Shown here in pieces: positions 35,052 to 46,394 of a stretch of 64,000 nt of DNA. Made by a program: the position numbers and the translations under genes. Source of the stretch: Hypericum androsaemum (lineage: Eukaryota > Streptophyta > Magnoliopsida > Malpighiales > Hypericaceae); contig OZ023187.1 in NCBI GenBank assembly GCA_963995505.1, positions 16,083,176 to 16,147,175 of the forward strand, in the 5' to 3' direction. The stretch's first letter is position 1. Each line of letters starts with the position of its first letter. The notes below the pieces were generated by a model. The model was not told the origin of the DNA and ran no database searches. It was given only the letters and a program-made list of their open reading frames with translations.

Positions 35052-36386
35052 TACTCCAATGCTAGTAAATAATTTTAATAAAATGAATTTACTTGCCAAA
35101 CCGGTAAGAGACATATAACTAGTCAATATAAAGTAAGAAAATCTATACTAAAAGAAAATCAATTTATTATGTTATAATTTTTATACACAATCATACACAG
35201 TAAAAATATTTCGATTAAAAATTCATAAATTTTCTTTCCAGTCTCATGGTCTCCGAGGCTTAGAGCAAAATTCTTACTCCATCATTGAACTTCTGAAAAA
35301 ATCGATAACATAATGTACATTTTAATTTATTTTTAAAACCGATGTTAATTTGTATATAATTAATATATTATTAGAAATCAAACATGTCAGATTCGCCACG
35401 AGGTAACTCGAGATGACGGCTTGCAAAACTAGTTTTGATGAGCGAGAGGACTAAAGTGGAAAAGCTAAGAAACACAAGTTAATAAAGTGAATCTTTTCAC
35501 CAATGGTAGTAATAAAAGATTTGGATTTGGTTACGAAAGTATGTCTGGTAGTACTTCGACTTTGAATATAATATGAGTTGATCAAAACAAGCTGAATCTT
35601 GGTCAAAGCTCTTCCAGGCCTAAGGCAATTTGTTGAATCTTTTGGGCTCCCAAATTTCCTCACGAACGCCTTACAATGGAATAACACGCACAATTTATGG
35701 GATGGGCCCCAGCAGTTTATGTCACCAAAACCTGAAAGTTCAAAATGGGCTGCCGATCCCAACTCGGAACTTTTTTCTGAGAGAACAAGTCTTGAGCAAG
35801 TATTTAGATTAACTAACTTAATTTTTTGAATGAAAAATAATTAAGTTTGATCTATGTTAATGTAATTGTTGCCCGTTGTTCGATTAGGCTATCTAAGCAA
35901 ATATCTAAATATTAAGTGGACAAATCTAAAATATTCTGTGAAGAAATTGGTGATAAATTTGTAATGTCAAAAATGAAGATTTTGGAAAAAAAGCCACGAA
36001 CAAAAAACCCGTAAAGAGTCATAAAATTTGCATAGTGGAGAGAGAATTTTTCGAAGAATAATGGATTTAGAAAAGTAGAAAATATAATATTAAAAGGACA
36101 AAAACGATAGATTTGAGAGAATATATTTTATTGGAAAAAGGACACAGTACTCGGTGATTTCACGTTTTCTAAATTAAAGTCGTGTAGTTTAAAATTTCAT
36201 TCTTAAGCCCTGTGGTTTTTTTGCTCAGACACGTCTCAGTCCCGAGCAACTATAGCTCTCCGACCATTTGGCAATCTACGTGGGTTCCACGTCCCCCTAA
36301 ACGATGTCGTTTGGCATCCTACGTGAACTTTTCAATGATTAAGTCGCCGATGACATGTTGCATGATAAATTACCACCATAATAATT

Positions 36387-36387
<1 letters not shown>
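35052..36387. other. Intergenic, no gene recognised
   Basis: A 60-100 codon frame near 35599-35829 has no recognisable domain and overlaps an equally long frame on the other strand. The rest is AT-rich. Confidence 0.4.

Positions 36388-36474
<87 letters not shown>
36388..36474. repeat. (TA)n microsatellite
   Basis: About 85 bp of near-perfect TA dinucleotide repeat with one ACA interruption. Confidence 0.97.
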
Positions 36475-36476
<2 letters not shown>

Positions 36477-36628
36477 CAGAGAGTTGATATCGAATTTGAA
36501 CCTTATATTAAAATTGTGAAAAATGTCTTGTCAATCTATATAGTCTCGTCTATCTCGAAATTGTATTTTTAACCTGAGGAATCATTCGGGATACAAAACT
36601 TTTACTAAATACTACCGAGAGAGATAAC

Positions 36629-37578
36629 TAAAGTATTTTGATTTAGCGGTAAAACTTCGCATATATTTCTCATTGATTGACGAGGTATATATATACAAGC
36701 CTGTCTAGGGTTACAGTGAATATATGTTTCCTAGTCTGAATAGGACACAATCTACACCTTTCTAATCAAACTGAAACACAATCAATTACAATCACACGTA
36801 ATATTCTCAATACTCCCCCCTCAAGGTGGAGCGTGAAGGTTGACAACGCCCAACTTGCGAACAAGGGTTTGAAATCGATCTTGACCAAGTGCCTTCGTAA
36901 ACAAATCAGCCAATTGATTGCTTGTGGAAATTTTGTATGGAGCGATCTCTCGTGATTCAACTCTTTCTCGAACAAAATAACAATCTATTTCAACGTGCTT
37001 TGTACGCTCGTGATAAACTGGATTCATGGTGATGTGTAAGGCGGTCTGATTATCGCAGAAGAGCGGAGTCGGCCGTCGGAAAGGAATGCCCAAATCGTGA
37101 AATAACGAGCGTAACCATAATATTTCACTAACCGCAACAGCCATGGCTCTATACTCGGCTTCAACAGACGATCGAGCGACCACAGGCTGCTTTTTAGTAC
37201 GCCAAGAAATAGGCGAGCCACCAAATGACATCATATAACCTGTCCGAGAACGTCGTGTCATCGGACATCCGCCCCAATCGACATCACAATAGGCCACAAG
37301 CTCGATTTTGTTGCTGGCGATTGAGGCAGCAATTATTGAGTTCGATACCACCAGCGATTGAGGCAGCGATTTGAAACCTATAGCTCTGATACCATAAAGT
37401 ATTTTGATTTAGCGGTAAAACTTTGCATATATTTCTCATTGATTGACGAGGTATATATATACAAGCCTGTCTAGGGTTACAGTGAATATATGTTTCCTAG
37501 TCTGAATAGGACACAATCTACACCTTCCTAATCAAACTGAAACACAATCAATTACAATCACACGTAATATTCTCAATA
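36629..37578 (-). mobile_element. 950-bp Copia derivative with intact LTRs and only RNase H
   Basis: Two 184-bp LTRs (36629-36812 and 37395-37578) differ at only two positions by eye. The 5-bp duplication ATAAC is perfect (36624-36628, 37579-37583). On the minus strand the upstream LTR is followed at once by TGGTATCAGAGCT (37394-37382), the initiator-Met primer site, and the other LTR is preceded by TTGAGGGGGGAG (36824-36813). The internal 582 bp carries only the tail of pol. This is a structurally complete, non-autonomous and young insertion. Confidence 0.93.
36821..37351 (-). pseudogene. Copia RNase H domain, open frame inside the 950-bp element
   Basis: An open frame of about 176 codons encodes the Ty1/Copia RNase H: CDVDWGG, then [20 protein letters not shown], then FCDNQTAL, then [11 protein letters not shown]. 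The acidic residues Asp, Glu, Asp and Glu of the active site are all in place. It ends HAPP and stop inside the polypurine tract, as in many plant Copia elements. There is no ATG before the RNase H core; the frame stays open up to the primer site, so translation from it is doubtful. Gag, protease, integrase and reverse transcriptase are absent. Confidence 0.85.
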
Positions 37579-37583
37579 ATAAC

Positions 37584-38507
37584 AAACAGTAAATATGTTT
37601 TAGGAACTTAATGCCAATCATTGCACTCGGTTAGTGTTGATACATTGGACTTGTCTCTTATTGTGTCCAAAATTGCTACACAGGCTTGGAACGATTATAT
37701 ATTTTTTTAAATAAGGAAATTGTATTTATCAAGATATACACGATCAATATTGCAAATGACACTCCGTTTTCCTACTCTGTCATCTTGAACACACTCAATA
37801 ATGTGTTTGTCAATCGGGGAATATAAGCTAGATACACAAGATTATAAAAGTCTTTTTTTTTATTTTAGTATAGACTGATGTAAATGATCAACGACATTGA
37901 CCACTGGTTGAACCGCCATCTCAGTTTATAAAAAAAAATGAACAGGGATCGATCATAGACTGTGGCCTAATAGTCAAACTGTTGATCAAACCACAATCTT
38001 TAAAATCAATTTCTTATTTAAGAAGCAATTTTCCTAATTCTATTCTCCCGAAAATTGCCAAAACGAGAGAGAAAAATAAAAAATAAAGAGTAGAAAAATC
38101 TCTTTTGACCTTGACTACGCAAAGCGTCCCCCTCTCTCTCCCCCTCAAAAAGCTCACTTACCTACCAATATAAAAATATATGTAAATTCGAAATAACACG
38201 AAAAAGGATAAAAGAAAAAGAAAGGAGAAGTGAAAAAAGGAAATCCCAGTTGATCCGACGCCAAAATAACTCGCCGGCGCCGGCGTTAAGTTTTCCGGCG
38301 AAAACTCACCGCCCAGAACCTCACCTACCCAACACTCTTCCTCTAGGACCAGAAGAACCCACTTCACCATCCACTCCCATCTCCCCTTCCTTTAGCTCCA
38401 ATTCCCCTTATCTTCCCGCTTCTCCCGAGCTTTAAAGGTGGGATTTTTTTATTGGAAATTTCCCAATTTGGACGTAAAGTTTGGAGCTTTCGAGCTTAAA
38501 GGCTCCA
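37584..38507. other. Intergenic plus the 5' region of an orphan exon
   Basis: 37584-38080 has nothing recognisable. 38100-38507 looks like a promoter and leader: CT-rich runs near 38130, CGCCGGCGCCGGCG near 38270, and a long C/T-rich leader before the ATG at 38508. Confidence 0.4.
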
Positions 38508-38597
38508 ATGGAGGCGGCAATCCTCGAGTTCTCTGTTCTGGGCCGGCCCCTCTTCCCCCTTTATCCCGGAACGGCGCCGTTTCCCCCTGATCATAAG
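38508..38597 (+). pseudogene. Orphan first coding exon (30 codons) of an unrecognised gene
   Basis: ATG in good context after a C/T-rich leader. The frame starts MEAAILEFSVLGRPLFPLYP and reaches a donor-like CATAAG|GTTTAT at 38598. Codons are GC-rich, unlike the neighbouring DNA. About 140 bp further on the sequence becomes the upstream flank of ubiquitin unit C, and no second exon follows. The likely reading is a gene truncated by the duplication breakpoint. The gene itself is not recognised. Confidence 0.45.
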
Positions 38598-38744
38598 GTT
38601 TATTCTTTTCATATCATATGTATGCTCAAATGTTTTTCTTCTCTTGATATGTTGTAATGAACCATCTTGTAAATTATCCGATGGCTAAACACCAATTTTA
38701 TATCCTTGGTTATCATCAGTGAACCATATGTTCTTCTTGCCAAT

Positions 38745-38930
38745 CTTTGATATGGCCATGGGCTTACATTGAATGCTCTCTTTGCTCTTAATTTTCTGCC
38801 AAATATACTCTTCTAATAATTCTTTTTCATTGATAGAAGTTTAACCTAAATTATATTTTTTAAAATTGAAATCACTTATCACGCATCAACTACCAAGTAC
38901 GAATAATTTTTTACTCATTTCCACAAAATT
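38745..38930 (+). repeat. Upstream end of ubiquitin unit C
   Basis: GATATGGCCATGGGCTTACA through CACGCATCAACTACCAAGTA matches 18275-18430 upstream of gene B and, more weakly, 54470-54540. It defines how far the duplicated unit reaches upstream. Confidence 0.75.
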
Positions 38931-39204
38931 GAGTCGCGTGGAATGACATCTAACCTACAGCGCGTGGGTGAGGGGGGAGCCACCCTAGCGGCCTCCAATT
39001 TAGAAGTCAATCCAGGAAAACGAGAAGAAACATAAGATTCCCGAACCTTTAAAAAAAAATATATATATATATATATAAGATTCCCGTGTAGGTCACGGCT
39101 TCTGTTAAGGGGTTACACCAAAAGTACACGTGGCTAATAACCATTGGCTTCTTAAAGGGCATTATCGTAACTGACAACCCTCCTTCCCCTCTATTTAATA
39201 AGAG
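38931..39204 (+). promoter_or_regulatory. Promoter of polyubiquitin C
   Basis: Same module order as B: GAGTCGCGTGGAATGACATC; GATTCCCGAACC, where TTCCCGAA again fits TTCnnGAA; CCCGTGTAGGTCACGGCTTC; ACACGTGGCTAATAACCATT; GGGCATTATCGTAACTGACA; CTATTTAATAAGAG (39191-39204). A short TA run is inserted at about 39060-39077 between the second and third modules. Confidence 0.87.
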
Positions 39205-39300
39205 CCTCTCCTCCCCTATCTCCTCACAAACCCGTCACCGATACGCAAATCACAATTAAGAAACCCTCTCTCTTCGAAAATCTCTCCTCTCCAAGCCAAG

Positions 39301-39845
39301 GTATTATCTCTCTCCTTCTCTCCTATGTTTTTTATAAATTAATTCTCTTGTTGGTTAAAGTCTAATTACTGGGATCATCATTATCATCATCAAGAGCTGA
39401 TTTTAGGATCTGGGGTTAATTAGTTGGGGATCTTGCCGATTTAAGCCTTTTTTTTACATCAAGAGCTGATTTAGGGATCTGGGTTTTAATTAGATGAGGA
39501 TATTTTCGATTTGGGATCGATCTCGTTTAAGGTGATGAATCGTGAAGGGTTTTATTCCCCTGGTGGAACGATTTTCACTTTAATTAATACGTTTTGGCTT
39601 TTATCTTGATAGATCCGTAATTGTCTCGGTTTATTAGATCGGTCGAAGAATTGAAAATTAGGGTTTTCTTCCTAGATCTGTTAGTTTGTGTGTGTTTGAT
39701 TTGGATATCTGTGGTGGTTCAAAGATCCTATCTTTTGTTTGTGTGATTCTCTATTAGGGATTCTTGTTTTCTCTTTGGTACTGGAATCTGTTTGTGTATG
39801 ATCTTGATCTGATCGTATATTTTGGCTTCGATTTTTTGTGTTTAG
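39301..39845 (+). other. Leader intron of polyubiquitin C
   Basis: Donor GCCAAG|GTATTA (39300/39301), acceptor GTGTTTAG before the ATG, 545 bp. Confidence 0.92.
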
Positions 39846-40763
<918 letters not shown>

Positions 40764-41109
40764 AGCTGCTGCGGGTTCAAGCCCTTGCGTCTCTGTTAGT
40801 ACTGGAAATTCTGTCTGGTTTGTGTTTGTTGCCATTGTATGGCTGGTAATAAGTCGGTTGAACTTTTTAAGTTTGTGTCTGTTAAATTTGTGTTTGCTTG
40901 TGTCTTGTCGTACACTTCGGCTGCATTGCGATCCATGAAGCAATTGCTAGTCTAGTTAGTGTTCAACAATAAAAAAGTACAGTTCTCCAAATATTGGTTC
41001 TTCTTTCTGCGATTGTCCAAATTTTGCATCCGAGTCTAATTTTATCCCCACAAGTCCAAAAGGAACATTTCCGTATCATCCTTTTAAATTTTGACCCCGC
41101 CGTCCCTCT

Positions 41110-41210
41110 TGTCGGCCAAGAAGATGCCTCGGAGCCGATCTGCCGTCGCGATCTCCGCCTTGACGGTTCTCCCCCACCGGAAACCATTGAGCCGAAGCAC
41201 CGTCGCCACG
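41110..41210 (+). repeat. GC-rich downstream module of the ubiquitin unit (C copy, single)
   Basis: GCCAAGAAGATGCCTCGGAG then CCGTCGCGATCTCCGCCTTG and CCCCCACCGGAAACC. Single copy, unlike B and D. Confidence 0.72.
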
Positions 41211-41412
41211 AAGGTCTCTATTTAAACGATTCATCAGCGCACTAGATCAATTGATGGGGATGAACGAGATCAATGAGGGATGATCTTAGATCGGCTGATG
41301 ATGGTCGACCAAGGTCTCTATTTAAATGATTGTTAAGCACATTAGATCGACTAATGGGATGAACCAAATCATTAGATCAACCGAAGGATGAACTTAGATC
41401 AATTGATGATGG
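41211..41412. repeat. 100-bp tandem duplication past gene C
   Basis: Units start AAGGTCTCTATTTAAA at 41211 and AAGGTCTCTATTTAAA at 41311. Both carry TTAGATCAATTGATG-type words. It arose from the TATTTAAATGAT part of the downstream flank. Confidence 0.82.
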
Positions 41413-43267
41413 TGTCAAGTTCAAATTTTTTAGAATGCAAACATATTTCAGTAGAAATATATATTCAAGCCGCGGGTCATTCAATATGAACTTACATTTA
41501 ATACTTACCAAAAAATGGGCTTACATTCGATACTTCCCTTGTTAAATCAATTTTTTTTAGAGTTCCCTTGTTATATCTAGTGATCACTTTTTGACTTAAT
41601 AAAAAATCTCAAATTTGACTATGACAATTTTACATTGTCTTACACACTCGGTAGGAAGAACTAGTTAACGGTAACCAAAAAAGAGCATACCCAACTGAAA
41701 ATTGGACACGACTTGTATGGCATTTGTAATTTTGGTAAACTTTGTAAATGACTTAATTTGAACTTGTACCACCAAAATACTTATTTAATATGTAAGAGAG
41801 TTATTCTAACTTCAAAATGTTCAGTTTGACTTTTTTTTAAAAATCTCACACGACTCAAATGAGGTTATTCTGTTGTCCAATAAAATTGAGATATAAAATA
41901 TAAATTTATATTAGTTAACTCAATACTAATAAGGGTGTAAGAGTGTTTTGACAAAAGAAAACAAAATTCATCATACCACCAACTTTCCATTAAGAGAAAA
42001 CAAGAAACCCAAGGTGGATTTTTTACCATTAATTTACTCAATCGACGACAGACCAATTCCATTTTTTTGACATTTGTTGAACCAACCCTCTAAACACCGG
42101 ATTGTTACTCAATCGACGGCGGACCAATTCCATTTATACATATTCTCCTTATCTTTAAAAATCATTTAATTATTTAAAAAGAAATTGCAACCACTGGATA
42201 CTATTAATTTTGATAACAAGTAAACATTGTCGATTGAGGCTTAAATAAAATCAACTGGCTTGATTTTAAAATTGGATAGTTGATTGACCCTGTATTAAAA
42301 TTGTAGTTAGCTCGTTTCATTGTACACGAAATATTTATTAAACACGATAAATAAATGTGAGAGAGTTTCTTCCCCTCAATTATCAAAACATTATACATGT
42401 CTTTGGACAATTTCATCGATCTTTTTAATTCCTCTTTTTTTTTAATATTACTGCCGTAATGATCCAAGACGTATAAAATAATTCACCCAACGGTAGCTTA
42501 CCATAATTTGGACAAAATTAATTGCTTGGTGGGTTACTGGTAGGACCAAGTCTTTCTTCATAAACATTTAATCTCAACTCTTCTTTATAGCATCTTCACC
42601 CCTTGTATATCCTCTCTAATGGATTAGCTCATAATTTAGTCAGTACTTAAGATGCCCTTGTAGGGTTCATCGGTTGTATTGTTGTGTAACCGCTCTTAAA
42701 CATCCAAGTCTTAAGCATTTTTTTCCCTTAAAAAAATCACTTCATTTATCTTGGCAACTTAATTTACCTCAGATGGCCTAAAAATCATAGGATAAGATAA
42801 AAACATGACTTGTATGGTCAGAATTTTTATGTCATTCTTAACTTTAACCGACTCCCAATCCCGTACAAAGATCAATCATTGCAGGAAATAATATCCAAAA
42901 AATAGTTGGGCCCAAAAAAATTAAAAGATAAAATTTCAAATAGTTCTTGATCATTAGATGAAAAATACAAAAATACGTTACCCCAGAGATAAAGCGCAAG
43001 TTCAGCTGCCAAATGGGCCCAGTAAAGAGTCGCCGTCCCCTAAAAAAAATGGCAAATCCTTTTTTTTTCGGTGATAACAAATCCTTATATTTAACATAGT
43101 CGAAAAGGTACACAATAAGCACTAAAATAAATTGACCGATAGTTGTTTACATTTAAAAACAAAGTCTCGAATTAGAAATGGTCTTAGATTGCAAATCCTT
43201 TTATTTAACATAGTCGAGTATTACCAATTAAAAAATTCTTTCAATTTAAAGAAGAAATTTTGAATTA
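41413..43267. other. Intergenic, no gene; ends in short direct repeats
   Basis: 42034-42062 and 42107-42135 share TTACTCAATCGACG.C and GACCAATTCCATTT. From about 43066, 95-105-bp direct repeats with CAAATCCTT.TATTTAACAT begin and continue after the Copia insertion at 51231 and 51328. Confidence 0.5.
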
Positions 43268-43272
43268 GAATT

Positions 43273-43876
43273 TGACGGATTCGACGCGTAATTAACGAGT
43301 AATTACGTGTTGAACTCGTTTAATTAACAAACTAATTCGTTAATCATAAATCACTTACTTGTTGAAGCAAGAGGTCCACAGGCTCGGGTCCACAATTTCT
43401 TCGTGCTGGTCGAATTACGATCACGTTTGAACGGATTCGCAATTGATTTCCACGAGATTTCCTCTATAGAAAATCTGATTAAAATTCAGGAACTAATCCG
43501 GAATTTTACCTTTCTGATTGAGTAGTTGTAGGAAAAGTTGCATTTCAGTCCAGCCAGATTCCTCCTTTTATAGAAAAGTCCGGCCAGTCAAAATGTGCCA
43601 CGTGGCGCCACGTGGCACTCCGGGCCGCCTGGCCGCCAAGTGGCGTGCCACGTGGCACTCCGGACCACATGTCCGCCACGTGGCAAAGCTACCCCTAGCT
43701 TTGCCACGTGGGCTGCCACCTATGACGTCGCGCCACATCATGCTGGCGTGGCGCTTGCGTGGCTTTGGGGCCGGTCAACGCGGGTTGACCGGCCCATCCA
43801 ACCCAACTTATGGGCCTGATGGGCCCGGGCCCATTTAGGCACAATAATAATTGCCTAATGGGCCCAAGGTCCAACA
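43273..43876 (-). repeat. 3' LTR of the Copia element
   Basis: 604 bp. A TATA box (TATAAAAGG, 43572-43564 on the minus strand) is preceded by several CCACGTGG sites between 43598 and 43712. Next to it lies the purine tract AGTGAGAGA (43885-43877). Confidence 0.92.
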
Positions 43877-43885
43877 TCTCTCACT

Positions 43886-44868
43886 CAACTATTATTGACC
43901 TTGATCAACAGTTATCAGATTTCTTTAAAGAATTTCGTGCGACCAGCACACGTCGAGTATGTTAAGCCAAATTCAAGAGCACAGACACTCAGGCTACTTG
44001 AATAGTAGCATCTCGACTACCTTCTTATATGCTATTACCCCAGGACTCATGTCACATTCCATTGTTCATATCAGTGATTTCAAACAATTATATTCGGGTT
44101 CACTATTGTACTTTTCAATACAATTGGTGCACCTGAACCACGAAATTTAGAATGTGAAGAACAGAGTTCCTTCTCCCTTAACTATATTCTTTTCATAATG
44201 ATACAACCTGCTTTTCTGGTCAGCCCTACCAGGTCGAATCGCTATGCCATAACCTTTTCATGAACTTTCCAAGCTAGAAGTACTGGACCATACTTCCAGA
44301 ATACATTTAGGATCTTAAGGGTAGGTTTCGGGAATCACAGTTCTCGAAAATTGGTCTCACACCAGGGATTGTGAAATCACTCAACATTTTCATCCCATCC
44401 AGTGGTCGAGTAGCACACATGATACTGATCATGTGTTACGGTGTACATTCCTTCTTAAAAGGAACACATGTCATTTAACACCATACTTGTGTTACGGTGT
44501 ACATTCCTTCTTAAAAGGAACACATGTCATTTAACACCATACTAGAGTATCAGCCTTAGCTTAACTCTAGGCTAATAGGGCAGACAGTATGATAAGTTCC
44601 ACTTATATCTTATCATATGGATTGTAGAAAATCCAAATGCAGTAACTTATTCCTGCACCCCATAAGGAAACTTGCTCTTGAGCAAGACGGCATTCCGTCA
44701 TAGGACATGCACTTATGCATGTCCAATAACTGCCTCATCTCATCTAGGAATCAACTTCTTGACTCCCACTGAGGTAAACACCCGTGTGAGTGGGCTACTT
44801 CTCTGTCCGACATGTTTCACATTTAACTCATATTGCCAAAAAGAACTCAAATATTCCAACTAATTGGA
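43886..44868 (-). other. 3' non-coding region of the Copia element
   Basis: About 980 bp between pol and the polypurine tract. It contains a 56-bp perfect tandem duplication at 44432-44543 (unit with TGTGTTACGGTGTACATTCC). No coding frame of note. Confidence 0.7.
44432..44543. repeat. 56-bp tandem duplication
   Basis: Two copies starting TGTGTTACGG at 44432 and 44488, identical or nearly so by eye, inside the Copia 3' non-coding region. Confidence 0.92.
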
Positions 44869-45273
44869 TTACAAATGAAACTGTCGTAAACCCAGTGACT
44901 TAACATGTTTCTCGAACACTTCTCGAGGTAATGCTTTAGTCATTGGATCTGCGGCCATATCTCGTGTAGATATGTGTTTCATACACAACTCTTTATATTT
45001 TATTAAATTTCTAACAAAGTAAAATTTAATATATATATGCTTAGCCCTACTATGGAATCTCGGATCCTTAGCATAAGCTATAGCCGCCTGGTTATCGCAG
45101 AATAGACTCACGGGCTCCGTCGAGTTGATCAGGGAGAGATGGCTTAAGAATCTCCTCAACCATACCGCTTCTTGTGCAGCATGAGCTGAAGCTACATATT
45201 CTGCTTCCATTGTTGACATGGATACACATGTTTGCTTCTTACTGCTCCATGAGATAGCACCCCCGTTCAACAA
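44869..45273 (-). pseudogene. Copia RNase H portion
   Basis: Picks up the pol frame after the shift: GAISWSSKKQTCVSMSTMEA, FCDNQAAIAYAKDP, and ends LGLRQFHL. The catalytic Glu (MEAEY) and Asp (FCDNQ) are present, but the position that is Asp or Glu in KHxDI of other elements is Tyr here (KHIYI), which would weaken or kill activity. Compare the 950-bp element, which keeps Glu. Confidence 0.9.
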
Positions 45274-46394
45274 AAAACGAATCCAGATGTAGACTTTTTC
45301 TTATCCATATCGCCTCCCCAATCAGCGTTAGTATAGCCACTCAATGTCAGGTCACGACCTTGATAGCACAAGGAGTATTCTGCAGTTGTGTTCAAATATT
45401 TCAAAATCCCTTTGACAGCCTTCCAGTGAGCACTGCCTGGATCAGACTGATATCTGCTTGCTATCCCAACAGCATAGCAAATATCAGGCCTAGTACATAA
45501 CATTGCGTACATCAGGCATCCAACTGCATTGACATAAGGAATCTTCTCCATGTCCCTACGTTGTTTAGCTATTTTTGGGCACATGTCCTTACTCAAATTA
45601 TGACCTTTAACCAATGGTACGTACTTTGGGTTACTGTGATCACAATTGAAATGTTCTACTACTTTGTGAATATATGTCTCTTGTGAAAGAGACACTATTC
45701 TCTTCGAACGATTCCTCAAAATCTTAACTCCGAGTATGTAATCCGCTTCACTCATGTCTTTCATTTCAAAGTTGGAAGATAACCAATCTTTGATTTCGAC
45801 AAGAAATCCCATGTCATTTCCAGCTAAAAGTATGTCATCAACATACAAAGTGATGATAACAAACTTCTTTCCTGATCGCTTAACATACACACAATGATCT
45901 TCGTCTATCATTATAAAATCATGCTGCATGATCGTATTATGAAAACGAATATACCATTGTCTAGACGACTGCTTAAGGCCATAAATTGATCTATTCAATT
46001 TGCAAACTTTGTGTTCGCAGCCTTTTTGAATGTAGCCCTCAGGCTGAACCATATAGATTTCTTCATCCAATTCTCCATGAAGAAAAGCAGTCTTTACATC
46101 CATTTGATGTAATTCTAGATTCATGTTAGCAACCATAGCTAAAATGACCCTAATTGACGTAAATCTAACAACAAGTGCAAAAGTCTCTTCATAGTCTATC
46201 CCAGCCTGTTGTTTGAATCCTCGGGCAACCAAACGTGCTTTGTATCTTTCGATACTGCCATCTGCATTGCGCTTGATTTTGAGAATCCACTTATTTCCAA
46301 TTGCCCTACGCCCCTTAGTTAGGTCAACCAGATCCCAAACCTGGTTTTTGATCATAGAAGACATTTCTTCTTCCATTGCATTCATCCATTCATT
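45267..46394 (-). pseudogene. Copia reverse transcriptase portion
   Basis: Continues the gag-pol frame past the TGA. Landmarks: NKWILKIKRNADG, YKARLVARGFKQ, HQMDVKTAFLHGEL (first catalytic Asp), VYVK then TLYVDDILLAG (the YVDD motif), and NADWGGD opening RNase H. Ends STSGFVFC at a stop created by a one-base shift in a run of six A (45272-45277 on the plus strand). Motifs for the polymerase are intact, but it is split from both neighbours. Confidence 0.93.

Noticed and set aside
35451..35829. Frames of 76 and 103 codons on opposite strands
   Set aside because: Mutually overlapping, no recognisable domain, no promoter or splice context.
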